NCBI RefSeq assembly: GCF_019599505.1 | Contig: NZ_RKLT01000001.1 | Coordinates: 372,001 to 436,000, forward strand | From: Haloarcula nitratireducens | GTDB lineage: Archaea > Halobacteriota > Halobacteria > Halobacteriales > Haloarculaceae | Length of the DNA stretch: 64,000 nt | Reading direction: 5' to 3' | Shown: positions 50,380 to 59,132 of the stretch, piece by piece | Numbering within the stretch: the first letter of the stretch is position 1 | Layout: each line of letters starts with the position of its first letter | Made by a program: the position numbers and the translations under genes | Notes under the pieces: generated by a model | What the model was told of the DNA's origin: nothing | The model's input: only the letters and a program-made list of their open reading frames with translations | Databases searched by the model: none

Positions 50380-51531
50380 ATGAGCCAGGATTTCTACGAG
50401 GTACTGGGCGTCTCGCGGGACGCCTCCGAAGACGAGATTCAGCAGGCGTACCGCGAGAAGGCCCGGGAGTATCACCCCGACGTGAGCGACGACCCGAACG
50501 CCGAGGAGAAGTTCAAGAAGGCCAAGAAGGCCAAGGAAGTCCTGACCGACGAGGAGCAGCGACAGATGTACGACCAGATGGGCCACGACCGCTTCGAGCA
50601 GGCCGAGAAGCGCGGCGGAGCGGGCGGCGGCGCCGGCGGCCGCGGCGGCATGGGCGGCGACCCCTTCGGCGGGGCCGGCGGCTTCGACATGCAGGACATC
50701 TTCGACCAGTTCTTCGGCGGGGGCGGACGCGGCGGTGGCGGCAACCGTCCGCGGCAGGGCCAGGACCTCCAGACGCGACTGGAGATCGACCTCGAGGAGG
50801 CCTACGACGGCGCGACGAAGCAGTTGACGATCACGCGACCCGAGACCTGTGAAGACTGCGACGGGAAGGGTCATCCGCCGGACGCCGACTCCCAGACCTG
50901 TCCGGAGTGTAACGGACAGGGCCAGACCACGCGCGTCCAGCAGACGCCGATGGGTCGGGTCCAGCAGACCGCGACCTGTCGGCGCTGCGAGGGCGACGGG
51001 ACGCTGTACGACGAGACCTGTTCGACCTGCGGCGGCAACGGCACCGTCCAGAACGAGGCGACGCTGGAAGTGGACGTCCCCGCCGGTATCGCTGACGGAC
51101 AGACGCTCCGGATGGAACGCGAGGGCGCGCCGGGCGAGCGCGGCGGCCCCAACGGCGACCTGCTCATCCAGGTCTCGGTCCGGGACCACCCGGACTTCGA
51201 ACGCGACGGCGACGACCTCTCCCACCAGCACGCCATCTCCTTCCCGCAGGCCGTCTTCGGCGACACCATCACCGTCCCGACGCTCGACGGCGAGGTGGAG
51301 ATGGACATCGACTCGGGGACCCAGAGCGGCGAAGTGTTCAGGCTAGAGGGCAAGGGGATGCCCCGCCTGCGCCGCCGCGGCAACGGCGACCTCTACGTGC
51401 AGGTGCAGGTCGTCACGCCCGGCAGCCTCAACAGCGAGCAGCGGGAAGCGCTCGAGGCGTTCGCCGAGGCCGGCGGCGAGGAGGTCGACGTCGAGGAGGG
51501 CTTCTTCGAGAAACTGAAGAACTCGCTGTAA
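50380..51531 (+). CDS. dnaJ: DnaJ (Hsp40) co-chaperone
   Basis: The 383-residue protein has an N-terminal J domain with HPD at residues 32-34 (YHPDVSD), a Gly-rich region (about 75-122), four zinc-finger repeats CEDCDGKG, CPECNGQG, CRRCEGDG and CSTCGGNG, and C-terminal substrate domains. It is a full type I DnaJ. It activates DnaK ATPase. The start at 50380 is chosen because 50320 would add twenty residues of no J-domain likeness. Confidence 0.95.
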   Translation: MSQDFYEVLGVSRDASEDEIQQAYREKAREYHPDVSDDPNAEEKFKKAKKAKEVLTDEEQRQMYDQMGHDRFEQAEKRGGAGGGAGGRGGMGGDPFGGAGGFDMQDIFDQFFGGGGRGGGGNRPRQGQDLQTRLEIDLEEAYDGATKQLTITRPETCEDCDGKGHPPDADSQTCPECNGQGQTTRVQQTPMGRVQQTATCRRCEGDGTLYDETCSTCGGNGTVQNEATLEVDVPAGIADGQTLRMEREGAPGERGGPNGDLLIQVSVRDHPDFERDGDDLSHQHAISFPQAVFGDTITVPTLDGEVEMDIDSGTQSGEVFRLEGKGMPRLRRRGNGDLYVQVQVVTPGSLNSEQREALEAFAEAGGEEVDVEEGFFEKLKNSL

Positions 51532-51597
51532 GCTCCCGTCGAGCGGTCCGTTCTCGTTTCCGTCTCCCTTTTGTCGGGTCGTTCCCAACCGACAGCC

Positions 51598-52356
51598 ATG
51601 CAGACACTCGCAGACCTCGTCGCGGACGCGCGGGCCCGCGACGGCGTCCTCTTCAGCGCGCCCGAACGCAACGCACCGTACAGCTACGGCGACTTCTGTA
51701 CGAACGTCTGGAAGGGCGGGAACCTCATGCGCCACTACGGCGTCCGCGAGGGGACCCGCGTCGCCGTGGTCGTCGGGCCGAAGAACCCCGCGGACGAGGA
51801 CGAACCGGGCTATCTCCGCGACGCGCCGGACGCCCTACTCGCGTTCCTCGCCGCGACGCTCAACGGCGCGGTCGTCGATATGGACCCGCCGGGAGCGGTG
51901 GACGCGACGGCGCTGGTCGCGCCCGCCGCGTGGATAGAGCGCTACGAACTCGCGCCGGGGACGAAGGCCCTGTCCTACGGCGGGCCGATCGACGACCCGA
52001 CCGTCGCGCAGTTCGAGCGCGAGCTGTGGAGCGAGAACCCGCTCGCCCCGCCGGCGGAAGTCGGTCCCGAAGACGACGCGCTCGCCGGAGAGAGGACGTA
52101 TACCCACGGCGAACTGCTGGCCGCCAGCGAGCGAGTCGTTGCCGACCACGACATCGACGAGGCGACGACGGTAGCCGTTCGCGCGCCGGTCACGACGGGC
52201 GGCGCGCTCGTCGCCGGCCTGCTCGCGCCGATGCGCGTCGGTGCGACGGTGCTGTTCGGCGGTGGTGACGACGAGTCGGGCGACGTGGCGGTCGCCGGCG
52301 AGGGGAGAGACGTTCCGGAAGAGCGGGTGATCCGACCGAGCGAACTCTCGATGTAA
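51598..52356 (+). CDS. Partial AMP-binding (acyl-CoA synthetase) family protein
   Basis: The 252-residue protein starts MQTLADLVADARARDGVLFS and contains ANL-type N-terminal segments (YSYGDFCTNVWKGGNLMRHY, VREGTRVAVVVGPKNPADED, LLAFLAATLNGAVVDMDPPG), but it lacks the SGTTGxPKG adenylation loop and the hinge/C-terminal domain. It therefore is a natural or decayed half of an acyl-CoA synthetase-like protein, probably inactive in adenylation. Start chosen at 51598. The dnaJ gene lies 66 bases upstream on the same strand. Confidence 0.65.
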   Translation: MQTLADLVADARARDGVLFSAPERNAPYSYGDFCTNVWKGGNLMRHYGVREGTRVAVVVGPKNPADEDEPGYLRDAPDALLAFLAATLNGAVVDMDPPGAVDATALVAPAAWIERYELAPGTKALSYGGPIDDPTVAQFERELWSENPLAPPAEVGPEDDALAGERTYTHGELLAASERVVADHDIDEATTVAVRAPVTTGGALVAGLLAPMRVGATVLFGGGDDESGDVAVAGEGRDVPEERVIRPSELSM

Positions 52357-52392
52357 CGTGCGATATCGCGGCACTAAGCGTTCGCTTCGCGG

Positions 52393-53133
52393 TCACGCCG
52401 TCGGGCGAACGAGGTCCGCGAGCGAGACCAGCGTTCCCAGAACCCAGCCCAGCGGGACCGAGATGGCGAGCCACATCACGACGTAGGCGGTTCCTTCGAG
52501 GTCGAACGTCTCGGAGAACAGTTCGGCGAGTCCGACGGGGGCGAGCGCGTTGTCCAGCAGCCACTGTGCGAGAGCGGTGCTGTTGGGGAGGACGATCGCC
52601 GCGAGGGTCTTCGAGAACAGCGCAGCGACGACCGGGGGCAAGAAGAGCGCGGTCATCGCGAGGGGATAGGCCAGCAGGACTGTCGTCCCTCGGCCGCCGA
52701 CGCGGCGGGCACCGACCGCCAGCGCGGCCGACGCCGTCGCGACGCCGCCGGCGATGACGATGGCGAGGAAGCCGCCCGCGAGCAAGTCGAGTCGGAACCG
52801 CGCCAGCGCGGCGAGCCCGCCCCAGACGGCCAGCGAGAGGACGACGACGCCGAGAAGGCCCAGCCGCGCGGCCGTGCTACTGATGCGTCGCGTCTGAAAG
52901 CGGACGAACGCGCCGAGCAACACCAGCGGATAGAGGAACGCGATTATTGGGACCCCGAGCGCGGACCACAGTCGATACAGCGCCATGCCGAACTGTGAGT
53001 CCGGTTGCCATGTTCCCAGTACGGTGTCGCTCGCGCCCCGCTGGCGCGGATAGGCTAGCTCCATCCACGTCTCGTGCAACCGCCTGAGGTCGATCTGGAT
53101 ACCCCTTACGACCCCGTTGGTCCCGGTAGACAT
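52393..53133 (-). CDS. Hypothetical multi-span membrane protein
   Basis: The 246-residue protein has about five to six hydrophobic spans from residue 56 onwards (ALGVPIIAFLYPLVLLGAFV, RLGLLGVVVLSLAVWGGLAA, LDLLAGGFLAIVIAGGVATA, LLAYPLAMTALFLPPVVAAL and VVMWLAISVPLGWVLGTLVS) after a polar N-terminus. No family is recognised with certainty; YIP1-like topology is possible. It is convergent with the AMP-binding gene. Confidence 0.6.
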   Translation of the reverse strand: MSTGTNGVVRGIQIDLRRLHETWMELAYPRQRGASDTVLGTWQPDSQFGMALYRLWSALGVPIIAFLYPLVLLGAFVRFQTRRISSTAARLGLLGVVVLSLAVWGGLAALARFRLDLLAGGFLAIVIAGGVATASAALAVGARRVGGRGTTVLLAYPLAMTALFLPPVVAALFSKTLAAIVLPNSTALAQWLLDNALAPVGLAELFSETFDLEGTAYVVMWLAISVPLGWVLGTLVSLADLVRPTA

Positions 53134-53267
53134 ATCCGCCAGTTTCCCTCGGTCGGGGTTAAAGCTTCGACCCCGTTCTCGTTTCTGATAGGGAAGTTAT
53201 CGGGGACAGACCGACTCAGTCGCCCGAATCAGTCCCTCCGATCAGGTGAGGCGGCCTGTGCTCGTCG

Positions 53268-54107
53268 TTAGTTCCAGGCGTCGGGGCCCCAGTCCGGGTC
53301 GACGATGCGGTTCGTCTCTTCGATGTCGTCGATGCGAGCGATCTCGTCTCCGGAGAGGTCGATCTCGACGCTCTCGAAGTTGTCCTCGATGTGGTCGCGG
53401 CCGGTCGCCTTCGGGATAGCCGTGACGCCCTTCTCGCGGAGCCAGGCCAGACTGACCTGTGCCGCGCTGGCGTCGTGGTCTTCGGCGATGTCGGTGAGCA
53501 CGTCGTCTTCGAACACCTCGCCGCGGGCGAGCGGCGAGTACGCGACGAGTTCGTAGTCGTGTTCGTCGGCGTGGGCGCGCAGTTCCTCCTGCTGGAGGAA
53601 CGGGTGCATCTCGACCTGGTTGGCGAACACGGGCGCGTCGAGGATGTCCGCGGCCTCCTCGACTCGCTCCGGCGGGAAGTTAGAGAGCCCGACGTGGTCT
53701 ATCTTCCCGCGGGAGTGCAGTTCGTCGAACGCCGAGAGGGTCCCCTCGGCGTCGTATTCGCCGGCCGGCCAGTGGACGTACAGCAGGTCGGCCCTGTCGA
53801 GGCCGAGGTCGTCGAGACTCTCCTCGGCGGTCTCGAGAACGTCGTCGTGGGCGAGGTTCGAGGTGTCGACCTTCGTCGCGACGAAGAGGTCCTCTCGGTC
53901 CACGTCGGCCGCGGCGATACCGTCGCCGACGGCGGCCTCGTTGCCGTAGGCCTGTGCGGTGTCGACGTGGCGATACCCCATCTCCAGGGCCGTCTCGACG
54001 CTCGTCGCGCACTCGTCGTGGTCGTCGTTCTGCCACGTTCCGAGGCCGAGCATCGGCATCCCGTTCCGGCGCGGGATGCGATCGGGAGTGGAGTCCAGTT
54101 GGGTCAC
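53268..54107 (-). CDS. Aldo/keto reductase
   Basis: Started at GTG 54107 (MTQLDSTPDRIPRRNGMPML), the 279-residue protein has the catalytic tetrad D49, Y54, K79 and H112 (GYRHVDTAQAYGNE, FVATKV, LLYVHWP), and the C-terminal NADPH-binding region KGVTAIPKATGRDHIEDNF. It reduces aldehydes or ketones with NADPH. An in-frame start at 54176 adds a Ser-rich 23-residue extension and is less likely. Substrate unknown. Confidence 0.87.
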   Translation of the reverse strand: MTQLDSTPDRIPRRNGMPMLGLGTWQNDDHDECATSVETALEMGYRHVDTAQAYGNEAAVGDGIAAADVDREDLFVATKVDTSNLAHDDVLETAEESLDDLGLDRADLLYVHWPAGEYDAEGTLSAFDELHSRGKIDHVGLSNFPPERVEEAADILDAPVFANQVEMHPFLQQEELRAHADEHDYELVAYSPLARGEVFEDDVLTDIAEDHDASAAQVSLAWLREKGVTAIPKATGRDHIEDNFESVEIDLSGDEIARIDDIEETNRIVDPDWGPDAWN

Positions 54108-54207
54108 ACAGAGCCAAGGGGAGTGACTCGGAAAGGAGTTAGGAAAGCGGGTCCCCCGCCGACTCGAAACCGACATATTCAGGACGGGGAGTCACCAAGG
54201 GCCGAGT

Positions 54208-55011
54208 ATGACAGACGGTAGTGCGGACGTGTCTCGCCGGACCTTCCTGCGCACCGCCGCAGGAGCGACTGCTGTCTCGGCCGCGACCGGGGCCGCGGCC
54301 GCACAGGAGAACGGCACCAGCACAGGGACCGCGACGGGTACCAGCACGGGGACGCCGAGCGGGACCGGCACCCCCTCCGGAACCGAAACGGGCACCGGAA
54401 CCGGCGGCGGCAGCGAAAACGGCACGAGCAGCGGTGGCGGCGGCAACGGCACCAGCGGCGGCGGTGGCGGCGGTGGCGGCCCGCCGGATTACGGCAACTG
54501 GTTCAGCGGCGTCGGCAACTTCACCGGTAGCACGGTCGACGAGACCGGTAGTAGCGAGGTGACCGTCCAGGTCGGAACGGAAGCGAACGGCGGCGCTTTC
54601 GGCTTCGGTCCGCCCGCGGTCCACGTCGACAACGGCGCGACGGTCCTCTGGGAGTGGACCGGCGAGGGCGGCGGTCACAACGTCGTCTCCCAGGGCGAGG
54701 GACCGCTCGACTCGGGGAGTGCGACCTCCAGTGCCGGCGTCAACTACGAGTACACCTTCGAGGAAGACGGCATCTATCCGTACTACTGCGCGCCCCACCA
54801 GGGGCAGGGCATGAAAGGCGCCATCGTCGTCGGCTCCGATTACCCGACTGCCAGCACCGGTGGCGAGGGCGGCAGTGAGGGCTCACCGGAGGTGCCGAAC
54901 AGCGCGAAGACCCTCGGCGTCGCTACGTCGTTCGTGATGGTCGCCACGCTCGGTCTGGCGTACTTCTTCGTCCGCTACGGCGGCGACTACGAGGCTCCGG
55001 ACGTCGAGTAA
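54208..55011 (+). CDS. Halocyanin-like blue copper protein
   Basis: The 267-residue protein has a Tat signal (SRRTFLR at residues 9-15), a long Gly/Ser/Thr low-complexity linker (residues 35-92) and a type I copper domain with ligands H157, C194, H197 and M202 (GGGHNVVS and YYCAPHQGQGMKG). A C-terminal membrane span (LGVATSFVMVATLGLAYFFV) anchors it to the outside of the cell. It carries electrons in the respiratory chain. Low-complexity linkers vary in length among haloarchaea. Confidence 0.9.
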   Translation: MTDGSADVSRRTFLRTAAGATAVSAATGAAAAQENGTSTGTATGTSTGTPSGTGTPSGTETGTGTGGGSENGTSSGGGGNGTSGGGGGGGGPPDYGNWFSGVGNFTGSTVDETGSSEVTVQVGTEANGGAFGFGPPAVHVDNGATVLWEWTGEGGGHNVVSQGEGPLDSGSATSSAGVNYEYTFEEDGIYPYYCAPHQGQGMKGAIVVGSDYPTASTGGEGGSEGSPEVPNSAKTLGVATSFVMVATLGLAYFFVRYGGDYEAPDVE

Positions 55012-55038
55012 CCGACGCGGTTTCGCGACGCGGCGCTT

Positions 55039-55569
55039 TTAGAGGGAATCCGGGCCGGTTCGGATGTTCAGGTCGACGTCGCGGCGCTCTCCCTCGATAT
55101 CGGCGACGACGCGTTCGACGATACGGGTCGCCTCCTTGCGTACCAGCGGCTTGACTTTCTCGATGACCCAGGCCAGCGAGACGAGTCGGGGTAAGTCCAC
55201 GGCGCTCTCCGACACCGAATCCGGGTCGAACTCGATGCGGAGGACGACGCGCGAAGCCGACTCGACGCCGTCGGGCGCTTTCTCCGGTACCGACTCGACT
55301 TTCCAGTAGCCGTCGGCGTCGATGTCTTTCACGATGCGCCAGTCGATTCGCTCGGGTCGTTCGACGCCGGTCACCTCGGAGCGCGCGGTGTAGGTGAGCT
55401 TCCACCACGAGAACACGAGGTCGTATCTGGTCCCGGACATCCCGTCGCCGGCCTGTGTCACCCGTTCTATGTACTCCGAATAGCGCGCGTATCCCGGGAA
55501 ATCCAGGAGGAACTCGTACATCTCCTCGGGGGGCGCGTAGACGATCGTACTGACCTCCACTTCGTCCAC
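55039..55569 (-). CDS. SRPBCC/RatA-family polyketide cyclase-like protein
   Basis: The 176-residue protein has the SRPBCC (START-like) fold: opening EVSTIVYAPPEEMYEFLLDF, PGYARYSEYIERVTQAGDG and the late helix LVSLAWVIEKVKPLVRKEAT. Related Coq10/RatA proteins bind hydrophobic ligands such as quinones. It is convergent with halocyanin, so a quinone-linked function is possible but unproved. No signal peptide. Confidence 0.83.
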   Translation of the reverse strand: MDEVEVSTIVYAPPEEMYEFLLDFPGYARYSEYIERVTQAGDGMSGTRYDLVFSWWKLTYTARSEVTGVERPERIDWRIVKDIDADGYWKVESVPEKAPDGVESASRVVLRIEFDPDSVSESAVDLPRLVSLAWVIEKVKPLVRKEATRIVERVVADIEGERRDVDLNIRTGPDSL

Positions 55570-55707
55570 GTCCCCTAGGCCGCGGGTTTCCGACGTAAAC
55601 TTTCGGGCAGCACTCGCTACACGATTGCGAAGGTTGCCGGAAGATTCTCACGACGCATGAAACAGAACGGGAAATATTATTACGCTGTATCTGATAGGCA
55701 GGAGTAG

Positions 55708-55977
55708 ATGAGCACATCCGACGTTCAACAGGTCGAAGCGGACGAGGAGGCAGTCGGCTGGGAGGCCGTTCGCGACCTCCCGCCGAGCGCCAAACTCGTC
55801 GCGAAGGTCCTAGAGTACAACGAGACGCTGACCCAGAGCCAGCTCGCAGAGGAGACGCTGCTGCCGCCGCGCACCGTTCGCTACGCGCTGAACCGCCTCG
55901 AAGAAGCCGACGTCGTCGCCTCGCGCTTCTCCTTTGCCGACGCCCGCAAGCGGATCTACACGCTCCGTATCGAGTGA
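55708..55977 (+). CDS. Small winged-helix regulator upstream of cetZ
   Basis: The 89-residue protein begins MSTSDVQQVEADEEAVGWEA and has a winged helix (SAKLVAKVLEYNETLTQSQL, ETLLPPRTVRYALNRLEEAD, KRIYTLRIE). It is close to MarR/TrmB-like domains. It lies 90 bases before cetZ on the same strand, so it may control it; its own promoter has AATATTATTACG near 55673. It lacks an effector domain. Confidence 0.83.
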   Translation: MSTSDVQQVEADEEAVGWEAVRDLPPSAKLVAKVLEYNETLTQSQLAEETLLPPRTVRYALNRLEEADVVASRFSFADARKRIYTLRIE

Positions 55978-56067
55978 GTAGTCACTGCGAGCAGGTAATA
56001 GATACCGCGTACTCAGCACGTACGTATCAGGGCAACGTTGATTAGTTCCCCGACAAATTCGATGCAT

Positions 56068-57141
56068 ATGAAAGTCGTCCTGATTGGCGTCGGCCAAGCC
56101 GGGGGAAAGGTCACAGAGTCCCTCGCCGAATTCGACTACGACATGGGGTTCAACGCCGTACGCGGTGCCCTCGCGGTCAACAGCGCCGAAGCGGACCTCC
56201 AGAACCTCGGCATCGACACCACGCTCATCGGCCAGGACCGGGTGAAAGGCCACGGCGTCGGCGGCGACAACGAACTCGGCGCACAGATCATGCAGGAGAA
56301 CGCCGTCGAGGTCCTCGACAGCCTCGACGGCCGCATCACCACCGAGGCCGAGGCCGTCGTCGTCGTGGCCGGCCTCGGCGGCGGCACCGGTTCCGGCGGT
56401 GCGCCGATGCTCGCCCGCGAACTCAACCGCATCTACGAGATGCCCGTCTACGTCCTCGGCATCCTCCCCGGCAAGGACGAGGGCGGCCTCTATCAGGCCA
56501 ACGCCGGCCGCTCGCTCAAGACCGCCGCCCGCGAGGCCGACTCCCTCCTCCTCGTCGACAACGACGCCTGGCGCGGCACCGGCGACAGCGTCGCCGACGG
56601 CTACGAGCGCGTCAACGACGCCATCTCCCAGCGCGTCGGCCTCTTACTCGCCTCCGGCGAGGCCGTCGAGGGCGTCGGCGAGAGCGTCGTCGACTCCTCG
56701 GAGATCATCAACACCCTCCGCGGCGGCGGCATCTCCTCCGTCGGCTACGCCAGCGCCGAGGCCAGCGAGGACGCCGGCGAGAACGTCAATACCATCACGA
56801 GCGTCACGCGGAAGGCCCTCCTGACCAGCATGAGCCTCCCCAACGCCGTCGAGGCCGAGTCCGCGCTGCTGGTCATCGCCGGCGACCCCGAACGTATCTC
56901 CCGGAAGGGCGTCGAGCGCGCCCGCCGCTGGGTCGAGGACCAGACCGGCAGCATGGAGGTCCGCGGCGGCGACTTCCCGCTCGGCTCCGATAAACTCGCC
57001 GCGCTGGTCGTCCTCTCGGGCGTCGAGCGCTCCGACCGCGTCGACCAGTTCATGGAACGAGCGAACGAGGCCGCCAAATCGCAGGGCAACTCCGTCGACC
57101 CCGACGAGTTCACTAACGACGATCTGGATAGCTTGCTCTAA
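56068..57141 (+). CDS. cetZ: CetZ tubulin-like cytoskeletal protein
   Basis: The 357-residue protein starts MKVVLIGVGQAGGKVTESLA and has the tubulin GTPase signature GGGTGSG (104-110), DRVKGHGVGGDNELGAQI, and NDAWRGTGDSVADGYERVND. The linking segment SVVDSSEIINTLRGGGISSV and the C-terminal GGDFPLGSDKLAALVVLSGV match CetZ more than FtsZ. CetZ proteins control haloarchaeal cell shape and motility. An ATG at 56062 (MHMKVV) is two codons upstream and may be used. A T-run follows the stop. Confidence 0.88.
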   Translation: MKVVLIGVGQAGGKVTESLAEFDYDMGFNAVRGALAVNSAEADLQNLGIDTTLIGQDRVKGHGVGGDNELGAQIMQENAVEVLDSLDGRITTEAEAVVVVAGLGGGTGSGGAPMLARELNRIYEMPVYVLGILPGKDEGGLYQANAGRSLKTAAREADSLLLVDNDAWRGTGDSVADGYERVNDAISQRVGLLLASGEAVEGVGESVVDSSEIINTLRGGGISSVGYASAEASEDAGENVNTITSVTRKALLTSMSLPNAVEAESALLVIAGDPERISRKGVERARRWVEDQTGSMEVRGGDFPLGSDKLAALVVLSGVERSDRVDQFMERANEAAKSQGNSVDPDEFTNDDLDSLL

Positions 57142-57394
57142 GAGTACCTTTTTACTGCGGGGGGTTCCTCGCGCCCTCCGGGCGCTGTGGGAACCCCGGT
57201 CTGCTCACGGGCGCGAAGTGCCCGTTCGCACGGCCAGCGGGACCTTCGGTCCGGCTCGGCTTGCAAAAATCTACGCTAAAAAGCCGAACTCGCGGCGAAA
57301 CCGCGCCTCCGTCGCGGTATGCCTCCAGTGCAGTCCTGCCCTTCCCCGGGTCGTGCGACGGAGCGCACTCCCGGCCAGCACAGGAGAGAGTAGG
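57142..57394. repeat. Hairpin-rich intergenic region after cetZ
   Basis: Nested arms GGGGTTCC (57161-57168)/GGAACCCC (57190-57197) and GCGCCC (57171-57176)/GGGCGC (57180-57185) are followed by ACGGGC (57207-57212)/GCCCGT (57220-57225). The run then contains TTGCAAAAATCTACGC and CTAAAAAGCC. No gene seen. The hairpins face the end of the convergent phosphodiesterase gene at 57395. Confidence 0.5.
57149..57153 (+). terminator. T-run terminator after cetZ
   Basis: Five T residues in TACCTTTTTACT lie eight bases past the cetZ stop and precede a set of hairpins. Confidence 0.4.
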
Positions 57395-58738
57395 TCAGAC
57401 TAAGCTCGCGCCGTCGAACTCGGTGCGGTCGTAGTCGTGGTCGAGCAGGTCGAGGATGGTCGGGGCGATGTCGTAGAGGTCGGCGTCCTCGATGCGGGCG
57501 TCGGCGTCGTCGACGAGCAGGGTCGCGTTGTCGAAGGAGTGCATCCCGTTGCGCGGGCCGATACCGAAGACGCCGTCGCTGCCCTTGAAGCCGGCCTTGA
57601 GGTCGAAGCCGTGGTTCGGGACGACGACGAGGTCCGGCGCGATGTCGTCGTGGTCGCCGCGGAAGGCGTCCTCGCGGGTGACGACGCGGTCGGCGATCTC
57701 GTTCCCGTTCGGCCCTTCGAGTGATTCGAGTTTCTCCTTGAGGTCGTCGCGCACCGACTCGTACTCCGCTTCGGGGACGCCGCCCTTGGGTTCGCGGTCC
57801 TCTAGATTGATGTAGAAGCGGCCGGGGATGAGCGAGTACGCCTTCGTGTCCTCGCCGATGTCGCCCAGTTCGGAGTGGTCGTCGTCCTCGTATTCGAGCC
57901 AGTCCTCCTGCTCGAGCCACTCGTTGAAGTGGACCTCGTGCTCCAGCGAGGTGAACCCGTGGTCGGAGGCGACGACCATCGTCACGTCGTCGGCCAGTTG
58001 CTCGCGGAGCTTGCCGAGGTACTCGTCGACCTTCCTGTAGAAGTCGAAGAACTCCTGTTTGTACTCGCCGTCCTGCTCGTAGTGTTTGAACAGGAAGTGG
58101 TTGACCCGGTCGGTGGTCATGAAGACGCCGAAGAAGAGGTCCCAGTCGTCCTGCCCGACGTAGTGCGAGAACGTCTCGTACCGGCGTTCGAGGGTCTCGT
58201 GAGCGTCCTCGACGAACTCGGTCTTGTCCTCGTCGTGGCCGAGCTTGGCGTTGACGTCGATGCGGTAGTCGCTCTCCTGGAGGCGGTCGCGCAGTTCGTC
58301 GGGGTAGGCCGCCTTGTCGACGCCGGGCGAGAGGAACCCGGAGACCATCCGTTGGACGTTTCGCTGGGGCGGGAACGTCACCGGGACGTTGAGCACCGTC
58401 GCGTCGCGGCCGTCCTCGGTGACCCGGTCCCAGAGGCGAGTGGCCTGCACGTCCCGACCCATCGGAACGTACGTATCGTAGGAACCGACTTCGCGGTCCT
58501 GAAATCCGTAGACGCCGGTCTGGCCGGGGTTGACGCCGGTCGTCAGCGAGGGCCAGCAGGCGCTGGATTCGGGCGGGACGATGCTATCGATGGGGCCGCC
58601 GCTCCCCTCGTTCTTGAGGTCCGTGAGGTTCGGGAAGACGTCCGGATGCTCGTCGATGAGGCTGTACGGCACACCGTCGATGCCGAAGAAGGCGACGCGG
58701 GGCGCGTCGTCGCCTTTCAGACGGTCGAATAATCCCAT
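57395..58738 (-). CDS. Alkaline-phosphatase-superfamily phosphodiesterase/pyrophosphatase
   Basis: The 447-residue protein begins MGLFDRLKGDDAPRVAFFGI; FGIDGVPYSLI provides the first metal ligand and the nucleophile lies in SSACWPSLTTGVNPGQTG. MVVASDHGFTSLEHEVHF supplies later metal ligands. This is the type I phosphodiesterase/nucleotide pyrophosphatase branch. Substrates in archaea include nucleotides and alkylphosphonates. A start at 58765 in frame would add nine residues and is less likely. Confidence 0.85.
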   Translation of the reverse strand: MGLFDRLKGDDAPRVAFFGIDGVPYSLIDEHPDVFPNLTDLKNEGSGGPIDSIVPPESSACWPSLTTGVNPGQTGVYGFQDREVGSYDTYVPMGRDVQATRLWDRVTEDGRDATVLNVPVTFPPQRNVQRMVSGFLSPGVDKAAYPDELRDRLQESDYRIDVNAKLGHDEDKTEFVEDAHETLERRYETFSHYVGQDDWDLFFGVFMTTDRVNHFLFKHYEQDGEYKQEFFDFYRKVDEYLGKLREQLADDVTMVVASDHGFTSLEHEVHFNEWLEQEDWLEYEDDDHSELGDIGEDTKAYSLIPGRFYINLEDREPKGGVPEAEYESVRDDLKEKLESLEGPNGNEIADRVVTREDAFRGDHDDIAPDLVVVPNHGFDLKAGFKGSDGVFGIGPRNGMHSFDNATLLVDDADARIEDADLYDIAPTILDLLDHDYDRTEFDGASLV

Positions 58739-59132
58739 GGGGGCAGGTAGGCCGGTCAGGGACAAGAAGCTTCTTTTCGTAGACCCGTCACGGAAAGCGG
58801 CAAAGCGTACGACTACGGCGTCGCTACGGGGAGCGGTCGGCGTTCTCGGGAACGACGGTCAGGTGTGCGATTCCCGGTTCGCTCGGTGCCTCTCGCTCCG
58901 ATTCGGCCGTCGGTCCGTCGAGCGCGCCGTCGGATCGGTCAGTTGCCATCGTACGTCGAAAGGAGGGGCGCGACGGTGAAAAGATTACCCATGCTCATAC
59001 ATAATCGGCAACGACTGCCGTCATTATCGGTGAGCATACGTCCGGTCGAGCGGCGCACGCGAACGGGAGCGGCGAGCGTGAACGGACACGAGAGCGAGTG
59101 CCGCTCGTCGCGGGGAAGAGCGGGCGCGTCGC
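58739..59132. other. Gap with one possible tiny gene
   Basis: Apart from the 41-residue frame at 58824-58949, I see no convincing gene between the phosphodiesterase and pyrophosphatase genes. AATCATACATAA-type AT-rich sequence near 58998 may be promoter DNA. Confidence 0.35.
58824..58949 (-). CDS. Possible 41-residue acidic protein
   Basis: The small frame begins MATDRSDGALDGPTAESERE and ends with a short hydrophobic IAHLTVVPENADRSP. It is acidic and haloarchaeal in codon use; on the minus strand TAATCTTTTC lies about 40 bases upstream as a possible promoter. It could be a genuine small protein of unknown role or a chance frame. Confidence 0.4.
   Translation of the reverse strand: MATDRSDGALDGPTAESEREAPSEPGIAHLTVVPENADRSP

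Noticed and set aside
54330..54480. GC-rich, repeat-like sequence considered as a noncoding tandem repeat
   Set aside because: It encodes the Gly/Ser/Thr linker of the halocyanin-like protein in an intact frame.
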